A stretch of DNA of 64,000 nucleotides from Ectobacillus polymachus (GCF_048159605.1 NZ_JBLREB010000001.1:248001-312000); one strand, 5' to 3'. Positions 1 through 8,588 are shown, counted from the stretch's first letter. Program-made: numbers and translations. Notes: a model not told the origin generated them from the sequence alone.

Positions 1-2511
1 CTTAAGAAAAGCGGTATACCAATGATTGAGGAAGATATTCTAGCTCCTGCCTTTATCCATCTAAGAGAGGCTGCAAGATATGCAATGCAAAAAGGGGTTA
101 TGCGGTACGTTGGACAAATGAGCAAAGACTTTGGAAAAAACGTACAAAAGCTTTCTTGGTATGCACAGCAAAAGCAGCTGGTGAAGCAAGAAATAGAAGA
201 ACATATGAATCAGCTTACCTCGTTAATGGCAGAACACCATACCATTGCTGAGCGTTTAAAGGAACAAACATCGCAGGCTGCTTCACTCCTTAAAAAGGAT
301 GAGACGATGCGCCCCTTTTCGTTTCAAATGCCTGCTTATGTGTACCATACAGTGAACGAAGGCTTTGAAGGGAAAGAAGAGGCTTTAGATGAGGCACGTA
401 AATTGCTAGCGCTTTGGATGAAGAAAGAAATAGAGGATATTCCGGAAAAGGTAAGTGCCTTTTATAACTTAGGCTTACAAGACTCCTCTAAGAGCTACTT
501 TGGGCTTATCTATGATGTAGCACGTAAGGAATTAGCACGGTTGAATCAAGCTATTTATGAATATGGGCTGCATTATCCAAAAACAATAGACTTTCTTTCA
601 GATCCAAAGCAAGTAGACCCGCATCAAATGGAAATAATGGGGAAACGAGCTATCGTTCGGAATATGAAAATGTATGATAATAAAATCAACATTGAATCGT
701 ATAAAACGCCTTATAAGGATAAGGTTCTTCTCGTTTTTCATAAAACCAAATATGTAACAAACTATAAATATAGTATAGAAGAGGCAGTACATTTTGCTGA
801 GCAAGATTTAAATGGAAAAATAGAACAATTTTCGGAAATGTATTTCGAAGAGTATATGCTAGAGAAATATGAGAATTATCCGAAACGAGTGTGCCTAAGT
901 GCAAGAAATGAAATCGATCATTCTTTGCAGGCCATTGAGCAAGTGATAATGCAGCTGAAAGAAGAGCTGAAGCAAATCGATGCAGAGCTTGGTGAAATGC
1001 AAGATGAAATGTCTCTTATTACTGAATTGCAGCATCGTATTGACAATCGCTCTAAGCTTATAACAGCAACGGAACGAATGAATGTTGCCAATGGTGAAAA
1101 TCTTACAACTCGGTTAGATCATGCAACTTCAGGAACGACGTTTTTCTTAGATGAAGGTGAATTTATTTTAACAGCAGAAACGTTCTATAAATCAGCAGCC
1201 TTCGTTGGGAAAGGGAAGGAAAAGACGAAACTGATTGTAAAACGTCCGCTTGCCAATTCCAATACTCATGATTCGTTCTTCTTTGAAGATATTACGATCG
1301 AAATCGACCATTCAGAAGATGTCGCTTTTGCTATTGATGGCTATTCGTTTATCGCAGAAAATTGCAGTATCTATGCAAATTCGCCGGCACAAGTAGTGAT
1401 GGACGTGAAAGGTGCAACGGAAGGTAGTATTCATGATTGTCTCTTTAATGGTGGTCAGGTCACAATTGCATCAAGTAGAAAATTTCACATTTCAACCTCG
1501 GCGTTTATGAATCATGGGACAGCAATATCCTTACTCGCATCAACACAGGCAACAGTGATGGGAAACTTCTTTGAAGGAAGTGAGTATACTTCCATTCATT
1601 GCAAAGAAGAATCAATGGGATGTATAACAAATAATCATTTCTCAAATTCTGCTCAATACAGTATCATTTGCCGCGATGCATCTAAGGCAACAATTGAAAA
1701 GAACAAATTAGAGGGATCGAAGGTATGTGCCATATTTATGACGGATAAGGCTAAGCCTATAATCTCAGAAAATACGTATCGTAAGAATAAAGCTTGTGTA
1801 ATCCTTGATAAATTTGCGGCTTCTAAACTTACAGGCAATACAATGATTGAAAATGAGAGCGGAATTACCATGCGAGAAGATAGCGAGCTTGAACTTTTGA
1901 AAAACAAACTTGAGTCCAATGAAAAAAATGGATTAACGCTTATAGACCGGGCAAATATTCCTACCTGTATGGAAAATACCTTTCTGCATAATCAGAAAAA
2001 CGGTATTTATATAGGTGGTGCAGCAACTGGGAAAATTGAAAACAATCAATTTGATGATAATGCAGAAAATGGTATTATAATCAGCATGAACGCGGAGGTT
2101 TGGATCGTCAACAATACGATGGCAAATCACGGATTTGCAGGGATATTATGCGAAGGTTCGTCTCGTCTTATCATGGTACAAAATGAAATAGATAGCAACG
2201 CAAATGGCGTATACTTAAAGGATAAGGCGAATGTAGAAATTGAGGAAAATAACATCCTTCAGAACAAGCGCTATGGAATTCGTATTTCCGATTCCGTCAA
2301 TGGTGTGGTGAAAGGAAATGAATGCCAGGAAAATGGTATATCAGCCTTTTGGGTAGATACAGCGAAAGAAATGGAATTTACAGATAACAAACTAGTCGAA
2401 TCTGGATTAGCCTTATTCAAACCCCAATATTGGAACAGTAAAATGAAAATGCAACGCTCTAATCAAAAGGCAAAACGAATACGACGAAGTAAACAAACGA
2501 GACAGGCGTAA
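1..2511 (+). CDS. Right-handed beta-helix repeat protein, 5' end outside window
   Basis: The reading frame is open to the left edge and the first in-frame ATG is at 22, so this is probably the C-terminal part of a longer protein. About 829 residues are visible. Roughly residues 1-350 are charged and helical, with a coiled-coil-like stretch near 300-345 (EQVIMQLKEELKQID). From about residue 370 to 790 there are many short rungs of about 22 residues with recurring Asn-rich turns and GI/GV steps, typical of parallel beta-helix (PbH1/NosD-like) folds. The C-terminus is basic (KAKRIRRSKQTRQA). Such helices bind or cleave polysaccharides or serve as scaffolds; no catalytic site is recognisable, so the function is unknown. 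No signal peptide can be judged because the true N-terminus is missing. Confidence 0.75.
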   Translation, partial: LKKSGIPMIEEDILAPAFIHLREAARYAMQKGVMRYVGQMSKDFGKNVQKLSWYAQQKQLVKQEIEEHMNQLTSLMAEHHTIAERLKEQTSQAASLLKKDETMRPFSFQMPAYVYHTVNEGFEGKEEALDEARKLLALWMKKEIEDIPEKVSAFYNLGLQDSSKSYFGLIYDVARKELARLNQAIYEYGLHYPKTIDFLSDPKQVDPHQMEIMGKRAIVRNMKMYDNKINIESYKTPYKDKVLLVFHKTKYVTNYKYSIEEAVHFAEQDLNGKIEQFSEMYFEEYMLEKYENYPKRVCLSARNEIDHSLQAIEQVIMQLKEELKQIDAELGEMQDEMSLITELQHRIDNRSKLITATERMNVANGENLTTRLDHATSGTTFFLDEGEFILTAETFYKSAAFVGKGKEKTKLIVKRPLANSNTHDSFFFEDITIEIDHSEDVAFAIDGYSFIAENCSIYANSPAQVVMDVKGATEGSIHDCLFNGGQVTIASSRKFHISTSAFMNHGTAISLLASTQATVMGNFFEGSEYTSIHCKEESMGCITNNHFSNSAQYSIICRDASKATIEKNKLEGSKVCAIFMTDKAKPIISENTYRKNKACVILDKFAASKLTGNTMIENESGITMREDSELELLKNKLESNEKNGLTLIDRANIPTCMENTFLHNQKNGIYIGGAATGKIENNQFDDNAENGIIISMNAEVWIVNNTMANHGFAGILCEGSSRLIMVQNEIDSNANGVYLKDKANVEIEENNILQNKRYGIRISDSVNGVVKGNECQENGISAFWVDTAKEMEFTDNKLVESGLALFKPQYWNSKMKMQRSNQKAKRIRRSKQTRQA

Positions 2512-2520
2512 TGTGAGAAA

Positions 2521-2552
2521 GGGTGTCCTACAGGAAAGGACGTCCTTTTTCA
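2521..2552 (+). terminator. Intrinsic terminator after the beta-helix gene
   Basis: A 9-bp stem (GGGTGTCCT with AGGACGTCC, two G-U pairs) and a 7-nt loop are followed by TTTTT. Confidence 0.75.
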
Positions 2553-2664
2553 ATTTATGAGTCAGGCTTGTAACGAACTTTTTTTAGGTAAGATTCTACT
2601 GGGCTTATTCCGTGCGTATAGTAGGAATAGTTGTCCGTAGTCTTATAGAAAGAGGGGGAGTACA

Positions 2665-3081
2665 ATGATCCATCATCCTGCATCGCTAGTCGCACGTGCA
2701 TTTGCTGCTGTAATTGACATGAGTATAATAAGTATCGTAGCATTTATCATAAGCCTAATTACTGGTTTTCCTATCCTGCAAAAAGCGTCTGGTGATTGGA
2801 GAATTCAGCTCGTATTTGTTCTTTATTTTGCGATTCTTCCTATTTTGTGGAATGGTAGAACAATAGGAAAGTATACGACGCATATTATGATTGTAAAGCG
2901 AAATGGAAAAAGAATCGATTACGTAACGATGCTGCTTCGAGAACTCGTCGGTTTCTGGCTACTTGGTGTTATTACGTTTGGTATTACAATTTTGATAAGT
3001 ATATGTTTAATTGCCTTTAGTAAAGAAAAGCGAGGAATTCATGATTATGTAGCAGGAACGTATGTGACGATGCGGAACTAG
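2665..3081 (+). CDS. RDD family membrane protein
   Basis: A 138-residue membrane protein with three predicted membrane segments (about residues 12-36, 46-64 and 93-116). The N-terminal ARAFAAVIDMSIISI segment carries the Arg and Asp characteristic of the RDD domain, and WNGRTIGKYTTHIMIV and RGIHDYVAGTYVT match the later conserved blocks of the family. RDD proteins are a broad, mostly uncharacterised group, some linked to ion transport. The start at 2665 is supported by GAGGGGGAG about 7 nt upstream. It stands alone between terminators. Substrate or role unknown. Confidence 0.8.
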   Translation: MIHHPASLVARAFAAVIDMSIISIVAFIISLITGFPILQKASGDWRIQLVFVLYFAILPILWNGRTIGKYTTHIMIVKRNGKRIDYVTMLLRELVGFWLLGVITFGITILISICLIAFSKEKRGIHDYVAGTYVTMRN

Positions 3082-3146
3082 AATAGTAAGGTATAACTTC
3101 AGTTTAAAGTGTAGACCTTATAAAGATGTAGAAGGGTGGAGAATTG

Positions 3147-3437
3147 GTGGGGCTAGAAATGTCAACGAAGAAAAGACTCATTTTGATCTGGTTAATTACT
3201 AGCGAGGTACTACTGGCATTTTCACTTGTTTTTTGGATTTTAGGATTTATTCTGGCCGTTGCCGAACTAGCTATCCCTTTATGGATACTTATCGGAAGCT
3301 ATCCAATATTCGTTTTCGTAAGTGCATGGATGGCTTGGAGATCCTATGCAAAAGCAATGTTACGAAATTCCTTCCTTTGGAGTTTGTTCCCTATCATTTG
3401 GTATGGTTTGATATACGGAATGTCAATCCTATTCTAA
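3147..3437 (+). CDS. Small membrane protein of unknown function
   Basis: About 96 residues with three predicted membrane segments (after the N-terminal KKR, around a central PLWILIGSYPIFVFVSAWMAW region, and at the C-terminus). The start is ambiguous: TTG 3144, GTG 3147 and ATG 3159 are all in frame. GGTGGAG at 3135-3141 best suits GTG 3147, and GGTGGGG could serve ATG 3159. I do not recognise a family. It lies downstream of the RDD gene with a 65-bp gap and is followed by a hairpin. Confidence 0.6.
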   Translation: MGLEMSTKKRLILIWLITSEVLLAFSLVFWILGFILAVAELAIPLWILIGSYPIFVFVSAWMAWRSYAKAMLRNSFLWSLFPIIWYGLIYGMSILF

Positions 3438-3460
3438 TGAAAAGGCTAATAGTGTTGATA

Positions 3461-3482
3461 AGGGAAGTACTTTTACTTCCCT
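3461..3482 (+). terminator. Hairpin terminator, weak T tail
   Basis: A perfect 9-bp stem, AGGGAAGTA/TACTTCCCT, with a 4-nt loop follows the small membrane protein gene; only a weak T-rich tail follows, so it may act on both strands. Confidence 0.5.
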
Positions 3483-3504
3483 TCATTCATATGTAAAAAA
3501 TACA

Positions 3505-3768
3505 TTACCTTGTTATCATTTTAGTAATAGAAAGAATAATAGTGGTAATACCTATAATAATAGAAATGATCCCAGCAATTTTATTACGTTTACTATTTAG
3601 TTGCCGTGCCACATTCATTTGACTTATACCACTAAATAATAATGCAAGTCCCACAAATATCCTCATAATATCGATATTTACATAATTAAAAAAAGATAAG
3701 ATCGCTAAACAAAAAGCAATGACACTAATAACAATTACTGATACTAACAATACCTTTTGATTTTTCAT
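3505..3768 (-). CDS. Small membrane protein of unknown function
   Basis: An 87-residue protein with three hydrophobic segments (about residues 7-29, 35-47 and 64-83) separated by a basic loop, NSKRNK. GGGGGTGATAGG lies just before the ATG on the minus strand. No recognisable family or catalytic motif. It is monocistronic, with its own spacing on both sides. Confidence 0.6.
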   Translation of the reverse strand: MKNQKVLLVSVIVISVIAFCLAILSFFNYVNIDIMRIFVGLALLFSGISQMNVARQLNSKRNKIAGIISIIIGITTIILSITKMITR

Positions 3769-3863
3769 CCTATCACCCCCAAGTTATTCCTATTAAAATA
3801 TAAGTGTGAACTATACCATTTATATCATAAGTTCCAATAAAATGTATGTATGTAAAAACATAG

Positions 3864-3905
3864 CCATGAAAAAAAGCTTTCTGTTAAGAATGCTTTTTTT
3901 CATGG
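3864..3905 (-). terminator. Terminator overlapping the M50-like gene stop codon
   Basis: A perfect 14-bp stem (CCATGAAAAAAAGC with GCTTTTTTTCATGG, 14-nt loop) overlaps the TGA of the minus-strand protease gene at 3900-3902. The A7/T7 run inside the stem gives a U-rich 3' arm in both directions. Confidence 0.7.
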
Positions 3906-4796
3906 CATGATTGTTTTTATTGTGTAAAACAGAAAGCTAATCAGTACACTCATACAAGAAAAAATGAGTGCTACACTTGCGAAAACTAGGAAATAGACTT
4001 GAAATGTACCGAGCATTTGTGTGAGACCGGATAATGAAATATGAAGAAAGCTAGTAGCTATGTTCAGAATAAGTAGCAAGATGAAAATGGTAACGACACC
4101 GTTTAATGCACCATTAATATCAGAATGACTTAGGGCAATGTGAGTGGAAATACATATCGCCAAAAATAAAAATAACAAAAAGGAAGGATGGCTGAAATTG
4201 CTTCCGGAAAATAGACTTTTCCAAAGTGCCAACATAGATGAGAAAAAGTGTACTCCTATCTCATTTGCGGGTCCTGCTATTTTAATTGCTGCTACATCCT
4301 TCATGAATAATTGGTAAGACTGTGGAACGAAGTAATACATGAGAACGACAAGGGCAGCAATTCCGCTAAACACAGGTGCAACTCCAATGAAAAAATTTCC
4401 TATTTTTTGATAACTGCTTTTAGGATTGTATGTGTGGCTTACATAGCCAAGCTGTCCATTTTCAGTACGGGTCGGAAACCATTGTATCCTGACAATTCTA
4501 TGTCCGAACACAATACACATAATGGCATGTCCAAGCTCATGAATCGGTGTGCCAATCCATGCCGTAAGTAAAAATCCAGTTCGTCCAAATGCAGCAGACC
4601 AGTAAGAACGAGATAAATCCTGTAAATAACCGAGTACAAAGCCAACTACTAATATCATTCCGACAAACAAACAAAGCTGAAAGATACTCGTTAAAACGAG
4701 ATGTATCAACACACTTAGCAGAATAATCATCTCCATCACAGAATTTACAATATAGTACCATGAAATAATAGGGAAGAAAAGGATGCAAATATTCAA
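3900..4796 (-). CDS. M50-like membrane zinc metallopeptidase
   Basis: A 298-residue, strongly hydrophobic protein with about seven predicted membrane segments. The motif PIHELGHAIMCIVFG near residue 85 contains HExxH, the zinc-binding/catalytic signature of membrane metallopeptidases, and the surrounding sequence resembles M50-type site-2 proteases in which HEhGH lies in a membrane segment. A possible second-ligand region (GPANEIG or HSDINGALNG) is visible but I cannot assign the third ligand. The start is uncertain: TTG 4796 gives the longest form, and internal ATG codons near 4736 and 4730 lack a good upstream site. Substrate unknown; M50-like proteins in Bacilli usually act in regulated proteolysis or sporulation. 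Confidence 0.6.
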   Translation of the reverse strand: MNICILFFPIISWYYIVNSVMEMIILLSVLIHLVLTSIFQLCLFVGMILVVGFVLGYLQDLSRSYWSAAFGRTGFLLTAWIGTPIHELGHAIMCIVFGHRIVRIQWFPTRTENGQLGYVSHTYNPKSSYQKIGNFFIGVAPVFSGIAALVVLMYYFVPQSYQLFMKDVAAIKIAGPANEIGVHFFSSMLALWKSLFSGSNFSHPSFLLFLFLAICISTHIALSHSDINGALNGVVTIFILLLILNIATSFLHISLSGLTQMLGTFQVYFLVFASVALIFSCMSVLISFLFYTIKTIMP

Positions 4797-4927
4797 ATAC
4801 CATTTTAGGTATATTTACATATTATTCAAAATGAAGAAATACGAAACATACATTATGTTTTTCTTTTCATTTATCGCAAAAACAGGTACCATACATAGGG
4901 ATAATAAAATGCTTGAAGGAGAATAGG

Positions 4928-5236
4928 ATGAAACAGACGTTAATTCAGCAAAACATTACGCTTCATAATTTGCAGCAATTTATTAAAATCAAGGATAATA
5001 ATCCAAAACGTAAGAACGTCTATTTTCAAAAATTGATTGAAGAAGTAGGCGAGCTTGCTGTGGTATTGCGGAAAGATAAACGATTAGAGGATACAGGTAT
5101 TATTAAAGGTACCATTGAAGAAGAATTGTATGATGTACTCTATTATGTGCTTGCGATTGCTAACTCCCATAATATTGATATGGAAGAATGCTTTCGGCTT
5201 AAGGAGCAATATAAGCAAGAAAAGAAGAAAAAATAA
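4928..5236 (+). CDS. MazG-like nucleotide pyrophosphohydrolase family protein
   Basis: A 102-residue protein of the all-alpha MazG/dUTPase superfamily. The helices KLIEEVGELAVVLRK and GTIEEELYDVLYYVLAIAN carry the ExxE...ExxxD pattern that binds magnesium in this fold. Family members hydrolyse nucleoside triphosphates or related metabolites to monophosphates, often as house-cleaning enzymes; the substrate here is not known. The ATG at 4928 was chosen because GAAGGAG lies 6 nt upstream; an in-frame TTG at 4913 would overlap that site. Confidence 0.75.
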   Translation: MKQTLIQQNITLHNLQQFIKIKDNNPKRKNVYFQKLIEEVGELAVVLRKDKRLEDTGIIKGTIEEELYDVLYYVLAIANSHNIDMEECFRLKEQYKQEKKKK

Positions 5237-5239
5237 AAG

Positions 5240-5268
5240 TCTTAGAGGTTAATAAATAACCTCTAAGA
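5240..5268 (-). terminator. Intrinsic terminator of cidAB
   Basis: A 12-bp stem (TCTTAGAGGTTA with TAACCTCTAAGA, 5-nt loop) overlaps the cidB stop codon at 5249-5251 and is followed on the minus strand by a T-rich tract (CTTTTATTTTTT). Confidence 0.8.
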
Positions 5269-5935
5269 AAAACGGTACAAGAAGGACATTAAAGGCTCCT
5301 GTTAAGAGCATAGAAATCGTAGCAATCGTGCCTTCAAGTGGTCCCAATTCATAGGCTTTCGAAGTTCCCGTACCATTTGCACTTGTACCAAGCATAATTC
5401 CTTTGGCAACCGCCGTCCGAATACGAAGAATTCGTATTAAGAAAGGACCAGTAAGGATTCCGATTAATGCTGTCATAATAACAAACAACGCAGTTAATTC
5501 CCCCGTACCTCCCGTCATCGAACTAATATCCATCGCAATTGGCGTCGTCACAATATGAGGCGCTAAACTATCAGACATCGTAATATTCATATGAAATAGT
5601 TTAGATAACAAGGTTGAAATGATAATGGAAATTAGAGAGCCAGCAAATACGTTTAGAACGATTTGAACAGCGTGTTTTTTTAACGTTTCACGGTATTGAT
5701 ACAAAGGATAAGCAAAGGCTACAACAGCAGGATCCAATAATTTGGATAATCGATTCGCTCCTTGTGCATAGTGATCGTAGGAAATATGAAATAGCTGTAA
5801 AAATAGGATGAGTAATAATGGACAAAGTATTAAGGGGGATAGAACAGTCCATTTATAGGTTTTGTAAATCTTTTTTGTTAACGAATAGATTAGTATAGTA
5901 ATAGCTAAACATATAAATTGTAAAACATAAATCAT
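5249..5935 (-). CDS. cidB: CidB/LrgB family membrane protein
   Basis: A 228-residue multi-spanning membrane protein of the LrgB/CidB family. The diagnostic blocks are present: LDPAVVAFAYPLYQYRE, the SLAPHIVTTPIAMDIS segment and GTSANGTGTSKAYELGPLEG. CidB works with the holin-like CidA in control of murein hydrolase activity, autolysis and overflow metabolism (pyruvate/acetate). The gene overlaps the end of cidA by 4 nt (ATGA), so the two are translationally coupled. The same order, with a divergent LysR regulator, is found for ywbI-ywbH-ywbG in Bacillus subtilis. Confidence 0.92.
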   Translation of the reverse strand: MIYVLQFICLAITILIYSLTKKIYKTYKWTVLSPLILCPLLLILFLQLFHISYDHYAQGANRLSKLLDPAVVAFAYPLYQYRETLKKHAVQIVLNVFAGSLISIIISTLLSKLFHMNITMSDSLAPHIVTTPIAMDISSMTGGTGELTALFVIMTALIGILTGPFLIRILRIRTAVAKGIMLGTSANGTGTSKAYELGPLEGTIATISMLLTGAFNVLLVPFFLEVIY

Positions 5936-6291
5936 CTTTGCTCTCTTCCTTCCATTTTTTCTGCGACAATTCCTGTGAACAGGATAACCATAACCGTACT
6001 AATAAAGAGGATAGTTATAATCTCTATTCCGTCGGCTTTGAGAATGTCACGGTACTGAATGATTGCAACAGCAGAAGGAATGAAAAATAATAGCAATTCC
6101 TTTAACAGTAAGTCCGATCCGCGTGCAATCCATGCCAGGGGAATGATATGATAATGGATTGCAAGAAGGAGAAGAAGCATTCCAATTATGCTTCCGGGTA
6201 TCGGAAGATGAAAGAAAGATGAGATCATATCTCCTATCATTGCAAATACATATAAAAATAAGATTTGTAAGCCAATAACTAAATATTTCAA
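5932..6291 (-). CDS. cidA: CidA/LrgA holin-like protein
   Basis: With a TTG start at 6291 the protein has 119 residues, the usual CidA length; AAAGGAAGAGA lies 7 nt upstream. A longer frame to 6399 would add about 36 residues that do not fit the family. Four hydrophobic segments are visible, with the family blocks FFHLPIPGSIIGMLLLLLA and LLKELLLFFIPSAVAII. CidA is a small holin-like membrane protein acting with CidB. The divergent LysR gene suggests induction through CidR. Confidence 0.88.
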   Translation of the reverse strand: MKYLVIGLQILFLYVFAMIGDMISSFFHLPIPGSIIGMLLLLLAIHYHIIPLAWIARGSDLLLKELLLFFIPSAVAIIQYRDILKADGIEIITILFISTVMVILFTGIVAEKMEGREQR

Positions 6292-6387
6292 TGTGTAATC
6301 TCTTCCTTTTTTTGTTTTTACCAAAAGCACTATATCTATACTGTAAAAGGAAAGCGTAGATTGTGTCCAATATATATATTGTGTATT

Positions 6388-6410
6388 ATTAATATGCAAA
6401 ACATATTAAT
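6388..6410. promoter_or_regulatory. Inverted repeat in the cidR-cidA intergenic region
   Basis: A perfect 9-bp inverted repeat, ATTAATATG-CAAAA-CATATTAAT, lies immediately upstream of the cidR ribosome site and about 100 bp upstream of the cidA start. It contains T-N11-A-type spacing and is a plausible CidR operator; that assignment is inference. Confidence 0.5.
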
Positions 6411-6425
6411 AGGGAGCGTAAGCGG

Positions 6426-7304
6426 ATGGAATTACGACAATTACAATATTTTATAACAGTAGCAGAGGAGCTTCATTTTGGCCGTGCCGCAAAGCGCTTA
6501 AACATGACACAACCACCGCTTAGCCAGCAAATTCAGCAGTTGGAGGAAGAATTAGGTATTATATTATTTCGTCGTACAAAGCGAGTAGTAGAACTTACAG
6601 ATGCCGGGAAGTTCTTTTTAGAAGGTGTTAATAGTTCATTGGAACAATTAGATGAAGCGATTGAATCAGCGAGACGGGCAGCGCGGGGAGAAATTGGAAC
6701 ACTCACGATTGGATTCGTTGGGTCAGCAACGTACGATCTCCTTCCACCGCTCATTCGAACGTATCGCAATCAATATCCAAATGTAGAAGTAAAGCTACGG
6801 GAACTTGCAACACCGCTGCAACTCGAGGAATTATATCATAGAAAATTAGATATTGGATTTCTAAGACCTCCTATCGAAAGTGACATTCTAACAACAGAAG
6901 TTGTTCATGAAACGCCTTGCATACTAGCTTTATCGATTCATCATCCGTTAGCACAAGAGGAGCATATTACTCTAGCACAATTACAGAATGATCCATTTAT
7001 TCTCGTTTCAAGAAACGTATGGCAAGGATTTTACGATGATATTGTGTTTATGTGCCACCGGGCGGGCTATAGTCCAAATATTAAACAAGAAGCAACAGAG
7101 TATCATACCGTCATTGGCTTGGTAGCTGCTGGGGTAGGCATTGCTATCGTACCAGCCGCACTGCAAAACTTTGCATTAAAAGAGGTTGTATATCATAATA
7201 TTGAAGATATAACAAACACTGTGAAAATGGCCATCGCTTATGAAAAAGAACGAATGTCGAAGGAAGCAGAGAATTTCATAAAGGTAATGAAAGTGATAAA
7301 ATAA
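6426..7304 (+). CDS. cidR: LysR-type transcriptional regulator CidR
   Basis: A 292-residue LysR regulator. The N-terminal MELRQLQYFITVAEELHFGRAAKRL with NMTQPPLSQQIQQLE is the winged helix-turn-helix, followed by a linker helix and a periplasmic-binding-protein-like effector domain from about residue 90. It is divergent from cidAB, as ywbI (cidR) is in B. subtilis; known CidR proteins activate cidAB in response to acetate or carbon overflow. AGGGAGCG precedes the ATG. The assignment rests mainly on context, because the effector domain itself is not diagnostic. Confidence 0.85.
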   Translation: MELRQLQYFITVAEELHFGRAAKRLNMTQPPLSQQIQQLEEELGIILFRRTKRVVELTDAGKFFLEGVNSSLEQLDEAIESARRAARGEIGTLTIGFVGSATYDLLPPLIRTYRNQYPNVEVKLRELATPLQLEELYHRKLDIGFLRPPIESDILTTEVVHETPCILALSIHHPLAQEEHITLAQLQNDPFILVSRNVWQGFYDDIVFMCHRAGYSPNIKQEATEYHTVIGLVAAGVGIAIVPAALQNFALKEVVYHNIEDITNTVKMAIAYEKERMSKEAENFIKVMKVIK

Positions 7305-7423
7305 GTATGTTTTAGTATTGTGAAAATTAACATTATCTTAAAAAAACGGTTGCACAAGATATGATATAATATTAACCAATTCAATAATCATTACAAAAAG
7401 GAATTGAAAGGCTGGACAAGTAC

Positions 7424-8233
7424 ATGACACTTTTGCAAACATTAGTTTTTGCTATTATTCAAGGTATATCTGAGTTATTCCCGATTAGTAGTGTTGCTCA
7501 TGGTGTATTAACACCATATGTATTCCACTGGAATTTAGATCCGGAGTTCTTAAAGGAAAATTTCCTTCCTTATGTTGTAATGCTTCATCTTGGTACAGCA
7601 GTCGCGTTATTTCTTTATTTCTGGAAAGATTGGTTTGGAATTATTAAATCTATTTTTACAGGAAGTAAAAAATTACTTTTACTAGTTATTGTTGCAACGA
7701 TACCTGCTGGCGTAATTGGAGTTGTTTTGGAAAAACCACTTCGTCATATTTTCAGCAATGTAACAAGCGCCGCTATTTTTCTTATTATTAATGGTTTCTT
7801 TCTTTTCTTTGGTGAAAAGGCACGCAATAGAGGGACGAAAGAAATTGAAGATTTAAATGGAAAAGAAGCTTTCATTATCGGGTTGTTCCAATCTCTAGCT
7901 CTCATCCCTGGATTTTCTCGTTCTGGATCAAGTATGACAGCTGGATTTTGGATGGGCTTAAAGCATGAAGCCGCCGCTCGTTTTTCTATGATTCTAGCTA
8001 CTCCCGTTATTTTAGGAGCTGGAATTGTTGAAGTTCCAAAACTTATAAAATCAGGTACAGGAAATCTTATGCAAATGTCTCTAATAGGCGGCTTTGCATC
8101 AGGAATCTTTGCATTAATCAGTGTATGGATTTTAATGAATTGGTTTAAAAAGAAAGAAATTAATGCGATGCGTCCGTTCGCATACTATTGCTGGACTGTT
8201 GGTATTCTCGTATTGATCAGTAAGTTATTCTAA
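7424..8233 (+). CDS. uppP: Undecaprenyl-diphosphatase UppP (BacA family)
   Basis: A 269-residue polytopic membrane enzyme that dephosphorylates undecaprenyl diphosphate to recycle the lipid carrier for peptidoglycan and teichoic acid synthesis. The family signatures are QGISELFPISSVAHGVL near residue 14 (Glu and His of the active site) and IPGFSRSGSSMTAGFWMG near residue 162. The first motif departs from the common EFLPISSTGH form (SSVAHG instead of SSTGH), which marks a divergent branch of the family. At least six membrane segments are visible. It is monocistronic and ends in a strong terminator. Confidence 0.85.
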   Translation: MTLLQTLVFAIIQGISELFPISSVAHGVLTPYVFHWNLDPEFLKENFLPYVVMLHLGTAVALFLYFWKDWFGIIKSIFTGSKKLLLLVIVATIPAGVIGVVLEKPLRHIFSNVTSAAIFLIINGFFLFFGEKARNRGTKEIEDLNGKEAFIIGLFQSLALIPGFSRSGSSMTAGFWMGLKHEAAARFSMILATPVILGAGIVEVPKLIKSGTGNLMQMSLIGGFASGIFALISVWILMNWFKKKEINAMRPFAYYCWTVGILVLISKLF

Positions 8234-8251
8234 AATTATAAATAATGATAG

Positions 8252-8284
8252 AAAAAAGAACTGTATTCGTACAGTTCTTTTTTT
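8252..8284 (+). terminator. Strong intrinsic terminator of uppP
   Basis: A perfect 14-bp stem (AAAAAAGAACTGTA/TACAGTTCTTTTTT) is capped by a TTCG tetraloop. Confidence 0.92.
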
Positions 8285-8409
8285 GTATTCATTAAAGAAA
8301 CTCTGCTTGGCCTGTTTAAACACTATATATATGAGTTAATTCATCATTTGGGTTAATAACAAATGTAATATATGATAAACATGGTTATTATGAATTGGGT
8401 TAATTAACA

Positions 8410-8425
8410 ATAAAACCGGTTTTAT
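8410..8425. promoter_or_regulatory. LacI-type operator, distal copy
   Basis: A perfect 16-bp palindrome, ATAAAACCGGTTTTAT, with the central CG typical of LacI/GalR-family operators. It lies 164 bp upstream of the regulator gene. Confidence 0.75.
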
Positions 8426-8551
8426 AATTTATGAGTATTTGAACAAATAAAACAGTAATTAAAGATGTTGTTTTAAAGGGATTTTAGGGGTTATTTACGT
8501 TATTTATGCATTCTTTAATTATCTTTTTACTTTATCAAAACAAATCATTAA

Positions 8552-8565
8552 TAAAACCGGTTTAA
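8552..8565. promoter_or_regulatory. LacI-type operator, proximal copy
   Basis: TAAAACCGGTTTAA has a perfect 10-bp core, AAACCGGTTT, and lies about 25 bp before the start codon. Its centre is 141 bp from that of the distal copy, a spacing that would allow looping by a tetrameric repressor. Confidence 0.75.
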
Positions 8566-8588
8566 TATTATTTACGGAGGTAAGGTAA

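Larger units (their letters stand above)
8285..8588. other. Intergenic control region of the LacI-type locus
   Basis: This AT-rich, non-coding stretch contains two copies of an AAACCGGTTT palindrome (listed separately) and, at about 8337-8405, imperfect inverted repeats built from TTAATTCAT, TTAATAAC, GTTATTA and TGAATT. GGAGGTAAGG precedes the regulator start. No coding potential was seen. Confidence 0.6.

Noticed and set aside
4311..4571. Plus-strand ORF within the M50-like gene.
   Set aside because: It is a shadow: no ribosome site, and the minus-strand frame has the HExxH motif and membrane segments.
6292..6399. Longer CidA from 6399.
   Set aside because: It adds residues foreign to the family, whereas TTG 6291 has a good ribosome site and gives the usual length.
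7350..7370. TTGCAC and TATAAT before uppP as a sigma-A promoter.
   Set aside because: The two hexamers are only 9 bp apart; no other -35 fits well, so I list no promoter.
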